Source: JBPCOI01 sp051000395 (lineage in GTDB: Bacteria > Actinomycetota > Actinomycetes > Mycobacteriales > Jatrophihabitantaceae). Taken from it: a stretch of DNA of 19,315 nucleotides. Positions 8,495-14,720 of this stretch are shown here, in pieces. Each line of letters starts with the position of its first letter. The stretch's first letter is position 1. Under the pieces are notes generated by a model. That model worked only from the letters and a program-made list of their open reading frames with translations. It was not told where the DNA came from and made no database searches. Both the position numbers and the translations under genes were made by a program. The stretch covers positions 1-19,315 of the forward strand of contig JBPCOI010000014.1 of the NCBI GenBank assembly GCA_051000395.1, given 5' to 3'.

Positions 8495-8892
8495 CCAGGC
8501 CCGACACCGGCGAGGTGCGCACCGCCTTCGCGCGGGCGACCCACGTGCGCGTCACGCCCATGAAGGCGCGCCGCGTCGTCGACCTCATCCGCGACCTGCC
8601 GGCGCAGCAGGCGCTGTCCGTGCTCGAGTTCGCCCCGCAGGCTGCCAGCGAACCGGTCGCCAAGGTGCTCGCGAGCGCGATCGCCAACGCCGAGCACAAC
8701 TTCTCCCTCGACCCCGAGACGCTGGTCGTCTCGCGGGCCTACGTCGACGAGGGGGCGACGCTCAAGCGGTTCCGGCCGCGCGCGCAGGGACGCGCCTACC
8801 GCATCCGCAAGCGCACCAGCCACATCACCGTCGAGGTGCAGAGCGTCGACATCCCCGCGGCGAGGAAGTCACCGAAGGGTCGGACCCGATGA
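8491..8892 (+). CDS. rplV: 50S ribosomal protein L22
   Basis: The product is 133 residues. L22 contacts all 23S domains and its beta-hairpin lines the exit tunnel. Family motifs are ATHVRVTPMKARRVVDLIR near the N-terminus and GATLKRFRPRAQGRAYRIRK, then TSHITVEV near the C-terminus. The tunnel-tip segment shows no insertion of the macrolide-resistance type. The ATG at 8491 follows AGGAG at 8479-8483. It overlaps the stop of the preceding minicistron, and its own stop overlaps another small frame (ATGA) leading to rpsC. Confidence 0.97.
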   Translation: MTRPDTGEVRTAFARATHVRVTPMKARRVVDLIRDLPAQQALSVLEFAPQAASEPVAKVLASAIANAEHNFSLDPETLVVSRAYVDEGATLKRFRPRAQGRAYRIRKRTSHITVEVQSVDIPAARKSPKGRTR

Positions 8893-8924
8893 CGAGCCGG
8901 CGCGAAGAGCGAGGAAGTAAGTAA
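8889..8924 (+). CDS. putative bridge minicistron between rplV and rpsC (11 codons)
   Basis: The ATG overlaps the rplV stop (ATGA) and the stop TAA overlaps the rpsC ATG (TAATG). The whole 31-bp gap is therefore covered by the frame MTSRREERGSK. The ribosome-binding site of rpsC (GAGGAAG) lies inside it. GCGAGGAAGT (8909-8918) also occurs in the rplV tail at 8860-8869, hinting that the gap copied part of the preceding gene end. No homology is recognised and translation is not shown. Confidence 0.38.
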   Translation: MTSRREERGSK

Positions 8925-9880
8925 TGGGTCAGAAGGTCAATCCCAACGGGTTCCGTCTCGGCATCACCACCGACTGGAAGAGCCGGTGGTTCGCCGACAA
9001 GCAGTACGCCGAGTACGTCAAGGAAGACGTCGCGATCCGCCGGCTCATGGGCAAGGGCATGGAGCGCGCCGGCATCGCCAAGGTGGAGATCGAGCGCACC
9101 CGCGACCGGGTCCGCGTCGACATCCACACGGCCCGGCCGGGCATCGTCATCGGCCGGCGAGGCGCCGAGGCCGACCGCATTCGCGGCGAGCTGGAGAAGC
9201 TCACCGGCAAGCAGGTGCAGCTGAACATCCTCGAGGTGAAGAACCCCGAGGGGGACGCGCAGCTGGTCGCGCAGGGCGTCGCCGAGCAGCTGTCCAACCG
9301 CGTCAGCTTCCGCCGCGCCATGCGCAAGAGCATGCAGTCGACGCTCAAGAGCCCCGGCGTGAAGGGCATTCGGGTGCAGTGCTCGGGCCGCCTGGGCGGC
9401 GCGGAGATGTCGCGCTCGGAGTTCTACCGCGAGGGACGGGTCCCGCTGCACACCCTGCGTGCGAACATCGACTACGGCTTCTACGAGGCGCGCACCACCT
9501 TCGGCCGCATCGGCGTGAAGGTGTGGATCTACAAGGGCGAGGTACCGACCGGCTCGCGTGCCGAGCGTGAGGCGGCCGCGGCTGCCGAGCTGCTGCGCCA
9601 GCGACGCGACCGTCCGGCCGGCGCTGCCCGTCCGCGTCGCTCCGGCTCGCAGGGCACCACCGGCGTGAGCACCGATGCCGGTCGCGCGGCGTCCGGCGAA
9701 GCCGACTCACCGGCAGCCCAGACCCCGGTCGCCGAAGCGGTCGCCGACCTGCCCGCCACCGAGGCGCAGACCAACGCCGGCATCGCCGACGAGGCGCCCG
9801 CGCAGGTGGGTGCGAGCCAGGACGAGATCACCGAGTCCCCGGCTGCCGCCGAGGGGCCGACCGAGAGCACGGAGGGCTGA
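8924..9880 (+). CDS. rpsC: 30S ribosomal protein S3 with long C-terminal tail
   Basis: S3 forms the mRNA entry site of the 30S subunit. Residues 1 to about 207 are canonical: MGQKVNPNGFRLGI, a type-2 KH domain with GIVIGRRG (73-80), EMSRSEFYREGRVPLHTLRA (161-180), and GVKVWIYKGE. The remaining roughly 110 residues (to 318) are Ala/Glu/Pro/Thr-rich, low in complexity and probably disordered. Actinobacterial S3 proteins often carry such tails, but this one is at the long end. The ATG follows GAGGAAG and overlaps the stop of the small frame after rplV. rplP follows three bases after the stop. Confidence 0.97.
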   Translation: MGQKVNPNGFRLGITTDWKSRWFADKQYAEYVKEDVAIRRLMGKGMERAGIAKVEIERTRDRVRVDIHTARPGIVIGRRGAEADRIRGELEKLTGKQVQLNILEVKNPEGDAQLVAQGVAEQLSNRVSFRRAMRKSMQSTLKSPGVKGIRVQCSGRLGGAEMSRSEFYREGRVPLHTLRANIDYGFYEARTTFGRIGVKVWIYKGEVPTGSRAEREAAAAAELLRQRRDRPAGAARPRRSGSQGTTGVSTDAGRAASGEADSPAAQTPVAEAVADLPATEAQTNAGIADEAPAQVGASQDEITESPAAAEGPTESTEG

Positions 9881-9883
9881 GTC

Positions 9884-10303
9884 ATGCTCATCCCACGGCG
9901 GGTCAAGCACCGCAAGCAGCACCACCCCAGCCGTAGCGGGACGGCCTCGGGGGGCACCCGGGTCGCGTTCGGCGAGTACGGCATCCAGGCGCTGGAGCCG
10001 GCGTACCTGACGAACCGGCAGATCGAGTCCGCCCGTATTGCGATCAACCGGCACATCCGCCGCGGCGGCAAGGTGTGGATCAACATCTACCCGGACCGTC
10101 CGATCACCAAGAAGCCGGCCGAGACCCGCATGGGCTCGGGCAAGGGCTCGCCGGAGTGGTGGATCGCCAACGTCAAGCCGGGACGCGTGCTCTTCGAGCT
10201 GTCGTATCCGAACGAGGTCGTCGCCCGCCAGGCGCTGACCCGGGCGATCCACAAGCTGCCCATGAAGTGCCGCATCGTCAAGCGTGAGGTAGGTGAGATC
10301 TGA
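9884..10303 (+). CDS. rplP: 50S ribosomal protein L16
   Basis: The product is 139 residues, the family length. L16 helps build the A-site region and is needed late in 50S assembly. It starts MLIPRRVKHRKQHHPSRSG, followed by FGEYGIQALEPAYLTNRQIE and the KPAETRMGSGKGSPEWWIA loop. GGAGGG inside the rpsC tail serves as ribosome-binding site. The stop overlaps rpmC (TGATG). Confidence 0.98.
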   Translation: MLIPRRVKHRKQHHPSRSGTASGGTRVAFGEYGIQALEPAYLTNRQIESARIAINRHIRRGGKVWINIYPDRPITKKPAETRMGSGKGSPEWWIANVKPGRVLFELSYPNEVVARQALTRAIHKLPMKCRIVKREVGEI

Positions 10304-10536
10304 TGGCCAGCACCACCACCGCCGAGCTGCGCGAGCTGCACGACGACGAGCTCGACACCCGGCTGCGCGAGTCCAAGGAGGAGCTGTTCAACCTGCGCTT
10401 CCAGATGGCGACCGGGCAGCTGGACAACAACCGGCGACTGCGCACGGTCCGTCACGACATCGCGCGGATCTACACGATCCTGCACGAGCGTGAACTCGGC
10501 CTGTCCGTCGCCCCGAGCGAAGGCGTGACGGCATGA
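10303..10536 (+). CDS. rpmC: 50S ribosomal protein L29
   Basis: The product is 77 residues of helical L29, next to L23 at the exit-tunnel mouth. The conserved ELRELHDDEL and KEELFNLRFQMATGQLDN segments identify it, followed by the HDIARIYTIL helix. The ATG overlaps the rplP stop (TGATG) and the stop overlaps rpsQ (ATGA). A ten-residue tail after the core (SVAPSEGVTA) is slightly longer than the minimal family length. Confidence 0.97.
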   Translation: MASTTTAELRELHDDELDTRLRESKEELFNLRFQMATGQLDNNRRLRTVRHDIARIYTILHERELGLSVAPSEGVTA

Positions 10537-10817
10537 CCGAGACCAACGAGACGAGCCAAGCGCTGCGGGGGACCTTCCGCAAGACCCGCGAGGGACTGGT
10601 CGTCAGCGACAAGATGGACAAAACCGTGGTCGTGGCCGTCGAGGACCGCGTCAAGCACCCGCTGTACGGCAAGGTGCTGCGACGCACGAACAAGCTCAAG
10701 GCGCACGACGAGGGCAACCAGGTCGGCGGGGGCGACCGCGTACTGATCATGGAGACCCGTCCGCTGTCGGCCACCAAGCGCTGGCGAGTGGTCGAGGTCA
10801 TGGAGAAGGCCAAGTAG
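10533..10817 (+). CDS. rpsQ: 30S ribosomal protein S17
   Basis: The product is 94 residues. S17 is an OB-fold primary binder of 16S rRNA. Motifs are GLVVSDKMDKTVVVAVEDRVKHPLYGK and GGGDRVLIMETRPLSATKRWRVVE. The ATG overlaps the rpmC stop (ATGA). It is the last gene of the S10 group. A 73-bp gap containing a hairpin and a small frame separates it from rplN, so the S10 and spc groups probably form one transcript here. The end reads TAGTAG, a double stop. Confidence 0.98.
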   Translation: MTETNETSQALRGTFRKTREGLVVSDKMDKTVVVAVEDRVKHPLYGKVLRRTNKLKAHDEGNQVGGGDRVLIMETRPLSATKRWRVVEVMEKAK

Positions 10818-10819
10818 TA

Positions 10820-10894
10820 GTGACGATCTTGATACGCCGAGCACGGCAGGACGAGCCCCGGGTATCGAGATCCGGAGATCTGGAGTCGAAGTGA
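10820..10894 (+). CDS. putative bridge minicistron between rpsQ and rplN (24 codons)
   Basis: The GTG at 10820 lies two bases after the rpsQ stop, with GGAGAAGG inside the rpsQ tail as a possible ribosome-binding site. The frame runs 24 codons (starting MTILIRRARQDEPR) and its TGA overlaps the rplN GTG (GTGA). An inverted repeat (10825-10872) lies wholly inside it. No homology is known. It may couple rplN to rpsQ translation while keeping the hairpin unfolded. Confidence 0.33.
   Translation: MTILIRRARQDEPRVSRSGDLESK
10825..10872. repeat. imperfect inverted repeat related to the tuf-rpsJ element
   Basis: GATCTTGATAC (10825-10835) pairs with GTATCGAGATC (10862-10872) over 11 positions with one G-U pair, around a 26-nt loop. 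Core and loop length (26 nt in both) match the perfect 15-bp inverted repeat at 4817-4872. This supports two members of one small palindromic repeat family. Confidence 0.7.
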
Positions 10895-11259
10895 TTCAGC
10901 AGGAGTCGCGAGTGCGCGTCGCCGACAACACCGGTGCCAAGGAGATCTTGTGCATCCGGGTGATGGGCGGCTCGGGCCGGCGCTACGCCGGGATCGGCGA
11001 CATCATCGTCGCGACCGTCAAGGACGCGCTGCCCGGAGCCGGCGTCAAGAAGGGCGACGTCGTCAAGGCGGTCATCGTGCGCACGGTCAAGGAGCGGCGC
11101 CGTCCGGACGGCAGCTACATCCGTTTCGACGAGAACGCTGCCGTGCTGATCAAGCAGGACGGCGAGCCGCGGGGCACCCGCATCTTCGGCCCGGTCGGTC
11201 GCGAGCTGCGCGACAAGCGGTTCATGAAGATCATCTCGCTGGCGCCGGAGGTGCTCTGA
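10891..11259 (+). CDS. rplN: 50S ribosomal protein L14
   Basis: The product is 122 residues, the family length. L14 forms an intersubunit bridge and is the docking site of the silencing factor RsfS. Motifs are MIQQESRVRVADNTGAKEI at the N-terminus, KKGDVVKAVIVRT, and the C-terminal RIFGPVGRELR. The GTG start is preferred because homology starts there and GGAG lies at 10882-10885. It opens the spc group. The stop is followed after four bases by a 29-codon frame leading to rplX. Confidence 0.98.
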   Translation: MIQQESRVRVADNTGAKEILCIRVMGGSGRRYAGIGDIIVATVKDALPGAGVKKGDVVKAVIVRTVKERRRPDGSYIRFDENAAVLIKQDGEPRGTRIFGPVGRELRDKRFMKIISLAPEVL

Positions 11260-11263
11260 GCCG

Positions 11264-11353
11264 ATGAGCCAGCGAAGCGAGGAAATCACGGTGGCACGGC
11301 GGGCTCGCAGGCTCGCCGCGCCGGGGACGGTTGTCCAGGAGGCGGTTCGATGA
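11264..11353 (+). CDS. putative bridge minicistron between rplN and rplX (29 codons)
   Basis: The ATG begins four bases after the rplN stop, and the TGA overlaps the rplX ATG (ATGA), filling the 90-bp gap. The peptide starts MSQRSEEITVARRARR and has no known relatives. AGCGAAGCGAG (11271-11281) resembles the AGCGCAGCGAG of the fusA repeats. A perfect AGGAGG (11337-11342) inside the frame is the rplX ribosome-binding site, so rplX could also initiate alone. Confidence 0.33.
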   Translation: MSQRSEEITVARRARRLAAPGTVVQEAVR

Positions 11354-11670
11354 AGGTCAAGAAGGGCGACGAGGTCGTCGTCATCGCCGGCAAGGACCGC
11401 GGCATCAAGGGCAAGGTCATCGCGGCCGATCCGCTCACCAACAAGGTCATCGTCGAGGGGGTGAACCGGGTCAAGAAGCACACCCGGCTCTCGACCACGG
11501 CACGCGGCGCGAAGTCCGGCGGCATCGAGCATGTCGAGGCGGCGATCAGCGCGAGCAACGTCATGGTGATCGACTCCGAGGGCAAGGCCACCCGCGTCGG
11601 CTACCGGCGCGACGAGCAGAGCGGCAAGAACCTGCGCGTGTCGCGCCGCTCCGGAAAGGACCTGACATGA
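11350..11670 (+). CDS. rplX: 50S ribosomal protein L24
   Basis: The product is 106 residues with a KOW motif at the start: VKKGDEVVVIAGKDRGIKGK. L24 is one of two initiators of 50S assembly. The conserved VEGVNRVKKHTR and GGIEHVEAAISASNVMV segments follow. It has a perfect AGGAGG seven bases before the ATG. The stop overlaps rplE (ATGA). Confidence 0.98.
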   Translation: MKVKKGDEVVVIAGKDRGIKGKVIAADPLTNKVIVEGVNRVKKHTRLSTTARGAKSGGIEHVEAAISASNVMVIDSEGKATRVGYRRDEQSGKNLRVSRRSGKDLT

Positions 11671-12245
11671 GCACCCCGACCACCGAGGTGCCCACGCCGC
11701 GGCTCAAGCAGCGCTACCGGGAGGAGATCGCCCCTGCGCTGACGGAGCAGTTCGCCTTCGGCAACCCGATGCAGGTTCCCGGCCTGGTCAAGATCGTCGT
11801 CAACATGGGTGTCGGCCAGGCAGCGAAGGACTCCAAGCTGATGGACGGCGCGGTGCGCGACCTGACGCTGATCACCGGGCAGAAGCCGTTGGTGCAGAAG
11901 GCCCGCAAGTCGATCGCGCAGTTCAAGCTGCGCGAGGGCATGCCGATCGGCGCGAAGGCGACCCTGCGCGGCGATCGGATGTGGGAGTTCCTGGACCGGC
12001 TGCTCTCGCTCGCGCTGCCCCGCATCCGCGACTTCCGCGGCCTGTCCGACCAGCAGTTCGACGGCAACGGCAACTACACCTTCGGGCTCACCGAGCAGTC
12101 GATGTTCCACGAGATCGACCCCGACTCGATCGACCGTCCGCGCGGGATGGACATCACGGTCGTGACCTCGGCAAAGACCGACGAGCAGGGACGCGCGCTG
12201 CTCAAGGCGCTCGGCTTCCCGTTCCGCGACACAGAGAGGGTCTGA
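11667..12245 (+). CDS. rplE: 50S ribosomal protein L5
   Basis: The product is 192 residues counted from the ATG at 11667, slightly longer than the 179-187 common elsewhere because of an N-terminal STPTTEVPTP. L5 binds 5S rRNA and forms an intersubunit bridge with S13. Family segments are PGLVKIVVNMGVGQA, TGQKPLVQKARKSIAQFKLR, LRGDRMWEFLDRLL and GLTEQSMFHEI. The frame is open further upstream to 11331, but only this ATG overlaps the rplX stop (ATGA) and matches family length. rpsN starts four bases after the stop. Confidence 0.97.
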   Translation: MSTPTTEVPTPRLKQRYREEIAPALTEQFAFGNPMQVPGLVKIVVNMGVGQAAKDSKLMDGAVRDLTLITGQKPLVQKARKSIAQFKLREGMPIGAKATLRGDRMWEFLDRLLSLALPRIRDFRGLSDQQFDGNGNYTFGLTEQSMFHEIDPDSIDRPRGMDITVVTSAKTDEQGRALLKALGFPFRDTERV

Positions 12246-12249
12246 ACCG

Positions 12250-12435
12250 ATGGCGAAGACCGCACTGAAGAACAAGGCGGCGGGCAAGGCGAAGTTCGCC
12301 GTCCGGGGCTATAGCCGCTGCCAGCGTTGCGGGCGACCGCGCTCGGTCTACCGCAAGTTCGGCCTGTGCCGGGTGTGCCTGCGCGAGATGGCGCACGCGG
12401 GGGAGCTGCCCGGAGTGACCAAGTCGTCCTGGTAG
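12250..12435 (+). CDS. rpsN: 30S ribosomal protein S14, zinc-binding type
   Basis: The product is 61 residues with four cysteines, Cys24-X2-Cys27 and Cys40-X2-Cys43, forming the zinc ribbon of type-Z S14 (also called rpsZ or rpsN1). S14 is a late-binding protein of the 30S head. GYSRCQRCGRPRSVYRKFGL is the family signature. Many actinobacteria keep a second, cysteine-free S14 in a zinc-regulated cluster elsewhere; none is in this window. GAGAGGG within the rplE tail provides the ribosome-binding site. A 99-bp gap follows. Confidence 0.98.
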   Translation: MAKTALKNKAAGKAKFAVRGYSRCQRCGRPRSVYRKFGLCRVCLREMAHAGELPGVTKSSW

Positions 12436-12490
12436 GCCCGAGCGCCAGCTGAACCACCCGAAGCGACCCTTCCATCAGATCGCCCACAGG

Positions 12491-12508
12491 CCCGCCGACC
12501 GAGGCGGG
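12491..12508. other. short hairpin in the rpsN-rpsH gap
   Basis: CCCGCC (12491-12496) and GGCGGG (12503-12508) form a 6-bp stem around GACCGA. It lies in the 99-bp gap, the longest inside the spc group. No start codon occurs in the frame that would overlap the rpsH start, apart from a CTG at 12449, so there is no bridging frame here. In E. coli, S8 represses at the L24-L5 junction; nothing like the S8-site consensus was recognised here. Confidence 0.4.
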
Positions 12509-12534
12509 AACCAGAGCGAGAGAGAAGATCAATT

Positions 12535-12939
12535 ATGATGACAGATCCGATCGCGGACATGCTGACGCGGTTGCGCAACGCGAACTCGGCGTTCCACGAC
12601 GAGGTCTCGATGCCGCACTCCAAGCTCAAGGGCCATGTCGCGGAGATCCTCAAGCAGGAGGGTTACATCGGTGGCTTCCATGTCGCCGACGCCCCGGAAG
12701 GCCAGGTCGGCCGGGTGCTCACCCTGGACCTGAAGTACGGCCCGAACCGCGAGCGCAGCATCGCCGGGGTGCGCCGCGTGTCCAAGCCCGGCCTGCGGGT
12801 CTACGCGAAGTCCACCGGCCTGCCGCGCGTGCTCGGCGGTCTGGGTACCGCGATCATTTCGACCTCCTCCGGCCTGCTGACCGACAGGCAGGCTGCCAAG
12901 CGCGGAGTGGGCGGGGAAGTCCTCGCCTATGTCTGGTAG
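12535..12939 (+). CDS. rpsH: 30S ribosomal protein S8
   Basis: The product is 134 residues. S8 is a primary binder of the 16S rRNA central domain. Motifs are DPIADMLTRLRNAN, VSMPHSKLKGHVAEILKQEG, and the C-terminal GLLTDRQAAKRGVGGEVLAYVW. Two ATGs stand in tandem (12535 and 12538). Both fit; the first is used here because it is at the better distance from the purine stretch AGAGAGAAG. A small frame starts nine bases after the stop and leads to rplF. Confidence 0.97.
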   Translation: MMTDPIADMLTRLRNANSAFHDEVSMPHSKLKGHVAEILKQEGYIGGFHVADAPEGQVGRVLTLDLKYGPNRERSIAGVRRVSKPGLRVYAKSTGLPRVLGGLGTAIISTSSGLLTDRQAAKRGVGGEVLAYVW

Positions 12940-12948
12940 GGGTCGATC

Positions 12949-13038
12949 ATGAGTGAGCATCGCAGCGCGGGCCGTCGGTCCGCCGAGGGCTGGAGCGAAA
13001 CGATCAGAGCGAGCGCGAACAGCGAGGTGTCCCGATGA
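12949..13038 (+). CDS. putative bridge minicistron between rpsH and rplF (29 codons)
   Basis: The ATG at 12949 follows GGTAGGGG at the rpsH stop, and the TGA overlaps the rplF ATG (ATGA). The 29-codon peptide starts MSEHRSAGRRSAEGWSE and has no known relatives. GAGTGAGCATCGCAG (12951-12965) is identical to 3366-3380 in the fusA repeat, so the two gaps share at least a 15-bp piece. It is the same length as the rplN-rplX frame. Confidence 0.35.
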   Translation: MSEHRSAGRRSAEGWSETIRASANSEVSR

Positions 13039-13577
13039 GTCGAATCGGCAAGCTACCGGTTCCGGTGCCAGCCGGCGTCGACGTCGCGATCGACGGGCAG
13101 CAGGTCGTCGTCAAGGGCCCGAAGGGGACGTTGACGCACCTCGTCGCCGAGCCGATCTGCGTCGAGCGCGCCGAGGACGGCACGATCTCGGTGACGCGTC
13201 CGGACGAGCAGCGCCTGTCCAAGTCGCTGCACGGCCTGTCCCGCACGCTGATCGCCAACATGGTGACCGGCGTGACGGCCGGGTACACCAAGACCCTCGA
13301 GATCGTCGGAACCGGCTATCGCGTCACCGCAAAGGGCAGCGACCTGGAGTTCGCGTTGGGGTTCTCGCACCCGGTGCTCGTGCCGGCGCCCGAGGGCATC
13401 ACGTTCCGTGTCGAGGCACCGACCCGGTTCGCGGTCGAGGGAATCGACAAGCAGAAGGTCGGCGAGGTGGCCGCCAACATCCGCAAGCTGCGCAAGCCGG
13501 ACCCGTACAAGGGCAAGGGCGTGCGCTATCAGGGTGAGGTCATCCGCCGTAAGGCAGGAAAGGCCGGTAAGAAATGA
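13035..13577 (+). CDS. rplF: 50S ribosomal protein L6
   Basis: The product is 180 residues, the family length. L6 sits near the factor-binding site of the 50S subunit. The two repeated L6 domains are visible: MSRIGKLPVPVPAGVDVAID with VKGPKGTLTH in the first, and the second with the signature PDPYKGKGVRYQGEVIRRKAG. CGAGGTG precedes the ATG. The stop overlaps the ATG of a small frame (ATGA). The tail GGAAAGGCCGGTAAG is repeated just ahead of rplR. Confidence 0.98.
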   Translation: MSRIGKLPVPVPAGVDVAIDGQQVVVKGPKGTLTHLVAEPICVERAEDGTISVTRPDEQRLSKSLHGLSRTLIANMVTGVTAGYTKTLEIVGTGYRVTAKGSDLEFALGFSHPVLVPAPEGITFRVEAPTRFAVEGIDKQKVGEVAANIRKLRKPDPYKGKGVRYQGEVIRRKAGKAGKK

Positions 13578-13627
13578 CCGACGTCCTCCGTCCCTGCGCT
13601 GTGCAAGGCGCTGGAAAGGCCGGTAAG
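13557..13627 (+). repeat. 15-bp direct repeat: L6 tail copied before rplR
   Basis: GGAAAGGCCGGTAAG occurs at 13557-13571, inside the rplF end, and again at 13613-13627, just before the rplR GTG; the period is 56 bp. The match continues imperfectly to a TGA in both copies. In the second copy GGAAAGG acts as the rplR ribosome-binding site. Confidence 0.9.
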
Positions 13628-13633
13628 CAGTGA
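13574..13633 (+). CDS. putative bridge minicistron between rplF and rplR (19 codons)
   Basis: The ATG overlaps the rplF stop (ATGA) and the TGA overlaps the rplR GTG (GTGA), covering the 52-bp gap completely. The peptide MTDVLRPCAVQGAGKAGKQ ends GKAGKQ, mimicking the L6 tail GKAGKK because that stretch is a copy of it. This parallels the fusA case. Translation is inferred from overlap only. Confidence 0.4.
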   Translation: MTDVLRPCAVQGAGKAGKQ

Positions 13634-14019
13634 GCGCGTCCACGATCGCGAAGCAGGCCCGGCGCTCGGCCGGGGTTTCCGCCAGCCGCCGCGTCGCCCG
13701 GTCCCGCCGGCACTTCCGGCTGCGCAAGAAGGTCGCCGGCACCGCCGAGCGGCCCCGCCTGGTGCTCACCCGCTCGTCGCGGCACCTGTACGCACAGCTC
13801 GTCGACGACGTCCGCGGGGTCACCCTGGCCTCGGTGTCGACCTACAAGCTGAGCGACGGCGACAAGAGCGCGCAGGCTGCGACGGCCGGCGCGCAACTCG
13901 CCGAGGCGGCCAAGGCGGCCGGTGTCGGCAAGGTCGTGTTCGACCGTGGCGGCAACACCTACACCGGACGGATCGCGGCCTTCGCCGACGCGGCCCGCGA
14001 AGCCGGCCTGCAATTCTGA
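13630..14019 (+). CDS. rplR: 50S ribosomal protein L18
   Basis: The product is 129 residues. L18 binds 5S rRNA in the central protuberance together with L5. The family stretch RRHFRLRKKVAGTAERPRL, the SSRHLYAQLVDD strand and the C-terminal FDRGGNTYTGRIAAFADAAREAGL identify it. The GTG at 13630 follows GGAAAGG, which belongs to the copied L6 tail. A 79-bp gap separates it from rpsE; it contains AAGAG-like sequence and an eight-codon frame. Confidence 0.98.
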   Translation: MSASTIAKQARRSAGVSASRRVARSRRHFRLRKKVAGTAERPRLVLTRSSRHLYAQLVDDVRGVTLASVSTYKLSDGDKSAQAATAGAQLAEAAKAAGVGKVVFDRGGNTYTGRIAAFADAAREAGLQF

Positions 14020-14072
14020 TCCCCTAAACGCCGTCGCTCCGTTCGGAATTCGGCGGGCACCTGCGAAAAGAG

Positions 14073-14099
14073 ATGCACATGATTCAGGAGAACAGCTAA
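14073..14099 (+). CDS. putative eight-codon frame overlapping the rpsE start
   Basis: The frame MHMIQENS starts at 14073 (an internal ATG at 14079 is also possible) and its TAA overlaps the rpsE ATG (TAATG). The rpsE ribosome-binding site AGGAG (14086-14090) is inside it. It begins 53 bases after the rplR stop, so unlike the other frames it does not bridge the whole gap. It is very short, and chance is a serious alternative. Confidence 0.22.
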   Translation: MHMIQENS

Positions 14100-14716
14100 T
14101 GCCCGGACCGCAGCGCGGCCCCCGCACGGCCGGCACCGAGCGAGCCGGCGAGCGCGGCGACCGTCGTGATCGCCGCGACGGCGGCCGCGGACCGGCGCCG
14201 GAGAAGAGCACCAACCTCGAGCGCGTCGTGAAGATCAACCGGGTGGCAAAGGTCGTCAAGGGCGGCCGCCGGTTCAGCTTCACCGCGCTGGTGGTCGTGG
14301 GCGACGGCGACGGCACGGTCGGCGTCGGCTACGGCAAGGCCAAGGAGGTTCCGGCCGCTATCGCGAAGGGCGTCGAGGAGGCCAAGAAGAACTTCTTCAA
14401 GGTGCCGCGCATCCAGCAGACCATCCCGCACCCGGTCCAGGGCGAGAAGGCGGCCGGTGTCGTGCTGCTCAAGCCGGCCAGCCCCGGTACCGGAGTCATC
14501 GCCGGTGGCCCGGTGCGCGCCGTGCTCGAGTGCGCCGGCATCCACGACGTGCTGTCCAAGTCGCTCGGTTCCGACAATCCGATCAACATCGTGCACGCGA
14601 CGGTGGCTGCCCTCAAGCAGCTCGTCCGTCCCGAGGAGGTCGCCGCTCGGCGCGGTCTCCCGCTCGAGGACGTCGCCCCCGCGGGCATGCTCCGTGCGCG
14701 CGCGAAGGGAGCTTAG
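14099..14716 (+). CDS. rpsE: 30S ribosomal protein S5
   Basis: The product is 205 residues. S5 lies at the mRNA entry channel and affects accuracy. An Arg/Gly-rich N-terminal extension (about residues 1-35), common in actinobacteria, precedes the double-stranded-RNA-binding domain starting LERVVKINRVAKVVKGGRRF. GYGKAKEVPAAIAKGVEEAKKN and the C-terminal AGIHDVLSKSLGSDNPINIV follow. The ATG at 14099 is chosen because AGGAG lies eight bases upstream and the longer open frame upstream lacks homology. rpmD follows four bases after the stop. Confidence 0.97.
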   Translation: MPGPQRGPRTAGTERAGERGDRRDRRDGGRGPAPEKSTNLERVVKINRVAKVVKGGRRFSFTALVVVGDGDGTVGVGYGKAKEVPAAIAKGVEEAKKNFFKVPRIQQTIPHPVQGEKAAGVVLLKPASPGTGVIAGGPVRAVLECAGIHDVLSKSLGSDNPINIVHATVAALKQLVRPEEVAARRGLPLEDVAPAGMLRARAKGA

Positions 14717-14720
14717 GACG

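Noticed and set aside
11331..11666. Upstream extension of rplE
   Set aside because: It overlaps rplX in another frame and lacks L5 homology; the ATG at 11667 forms the ATGA overlap and gives a family-sized protein.
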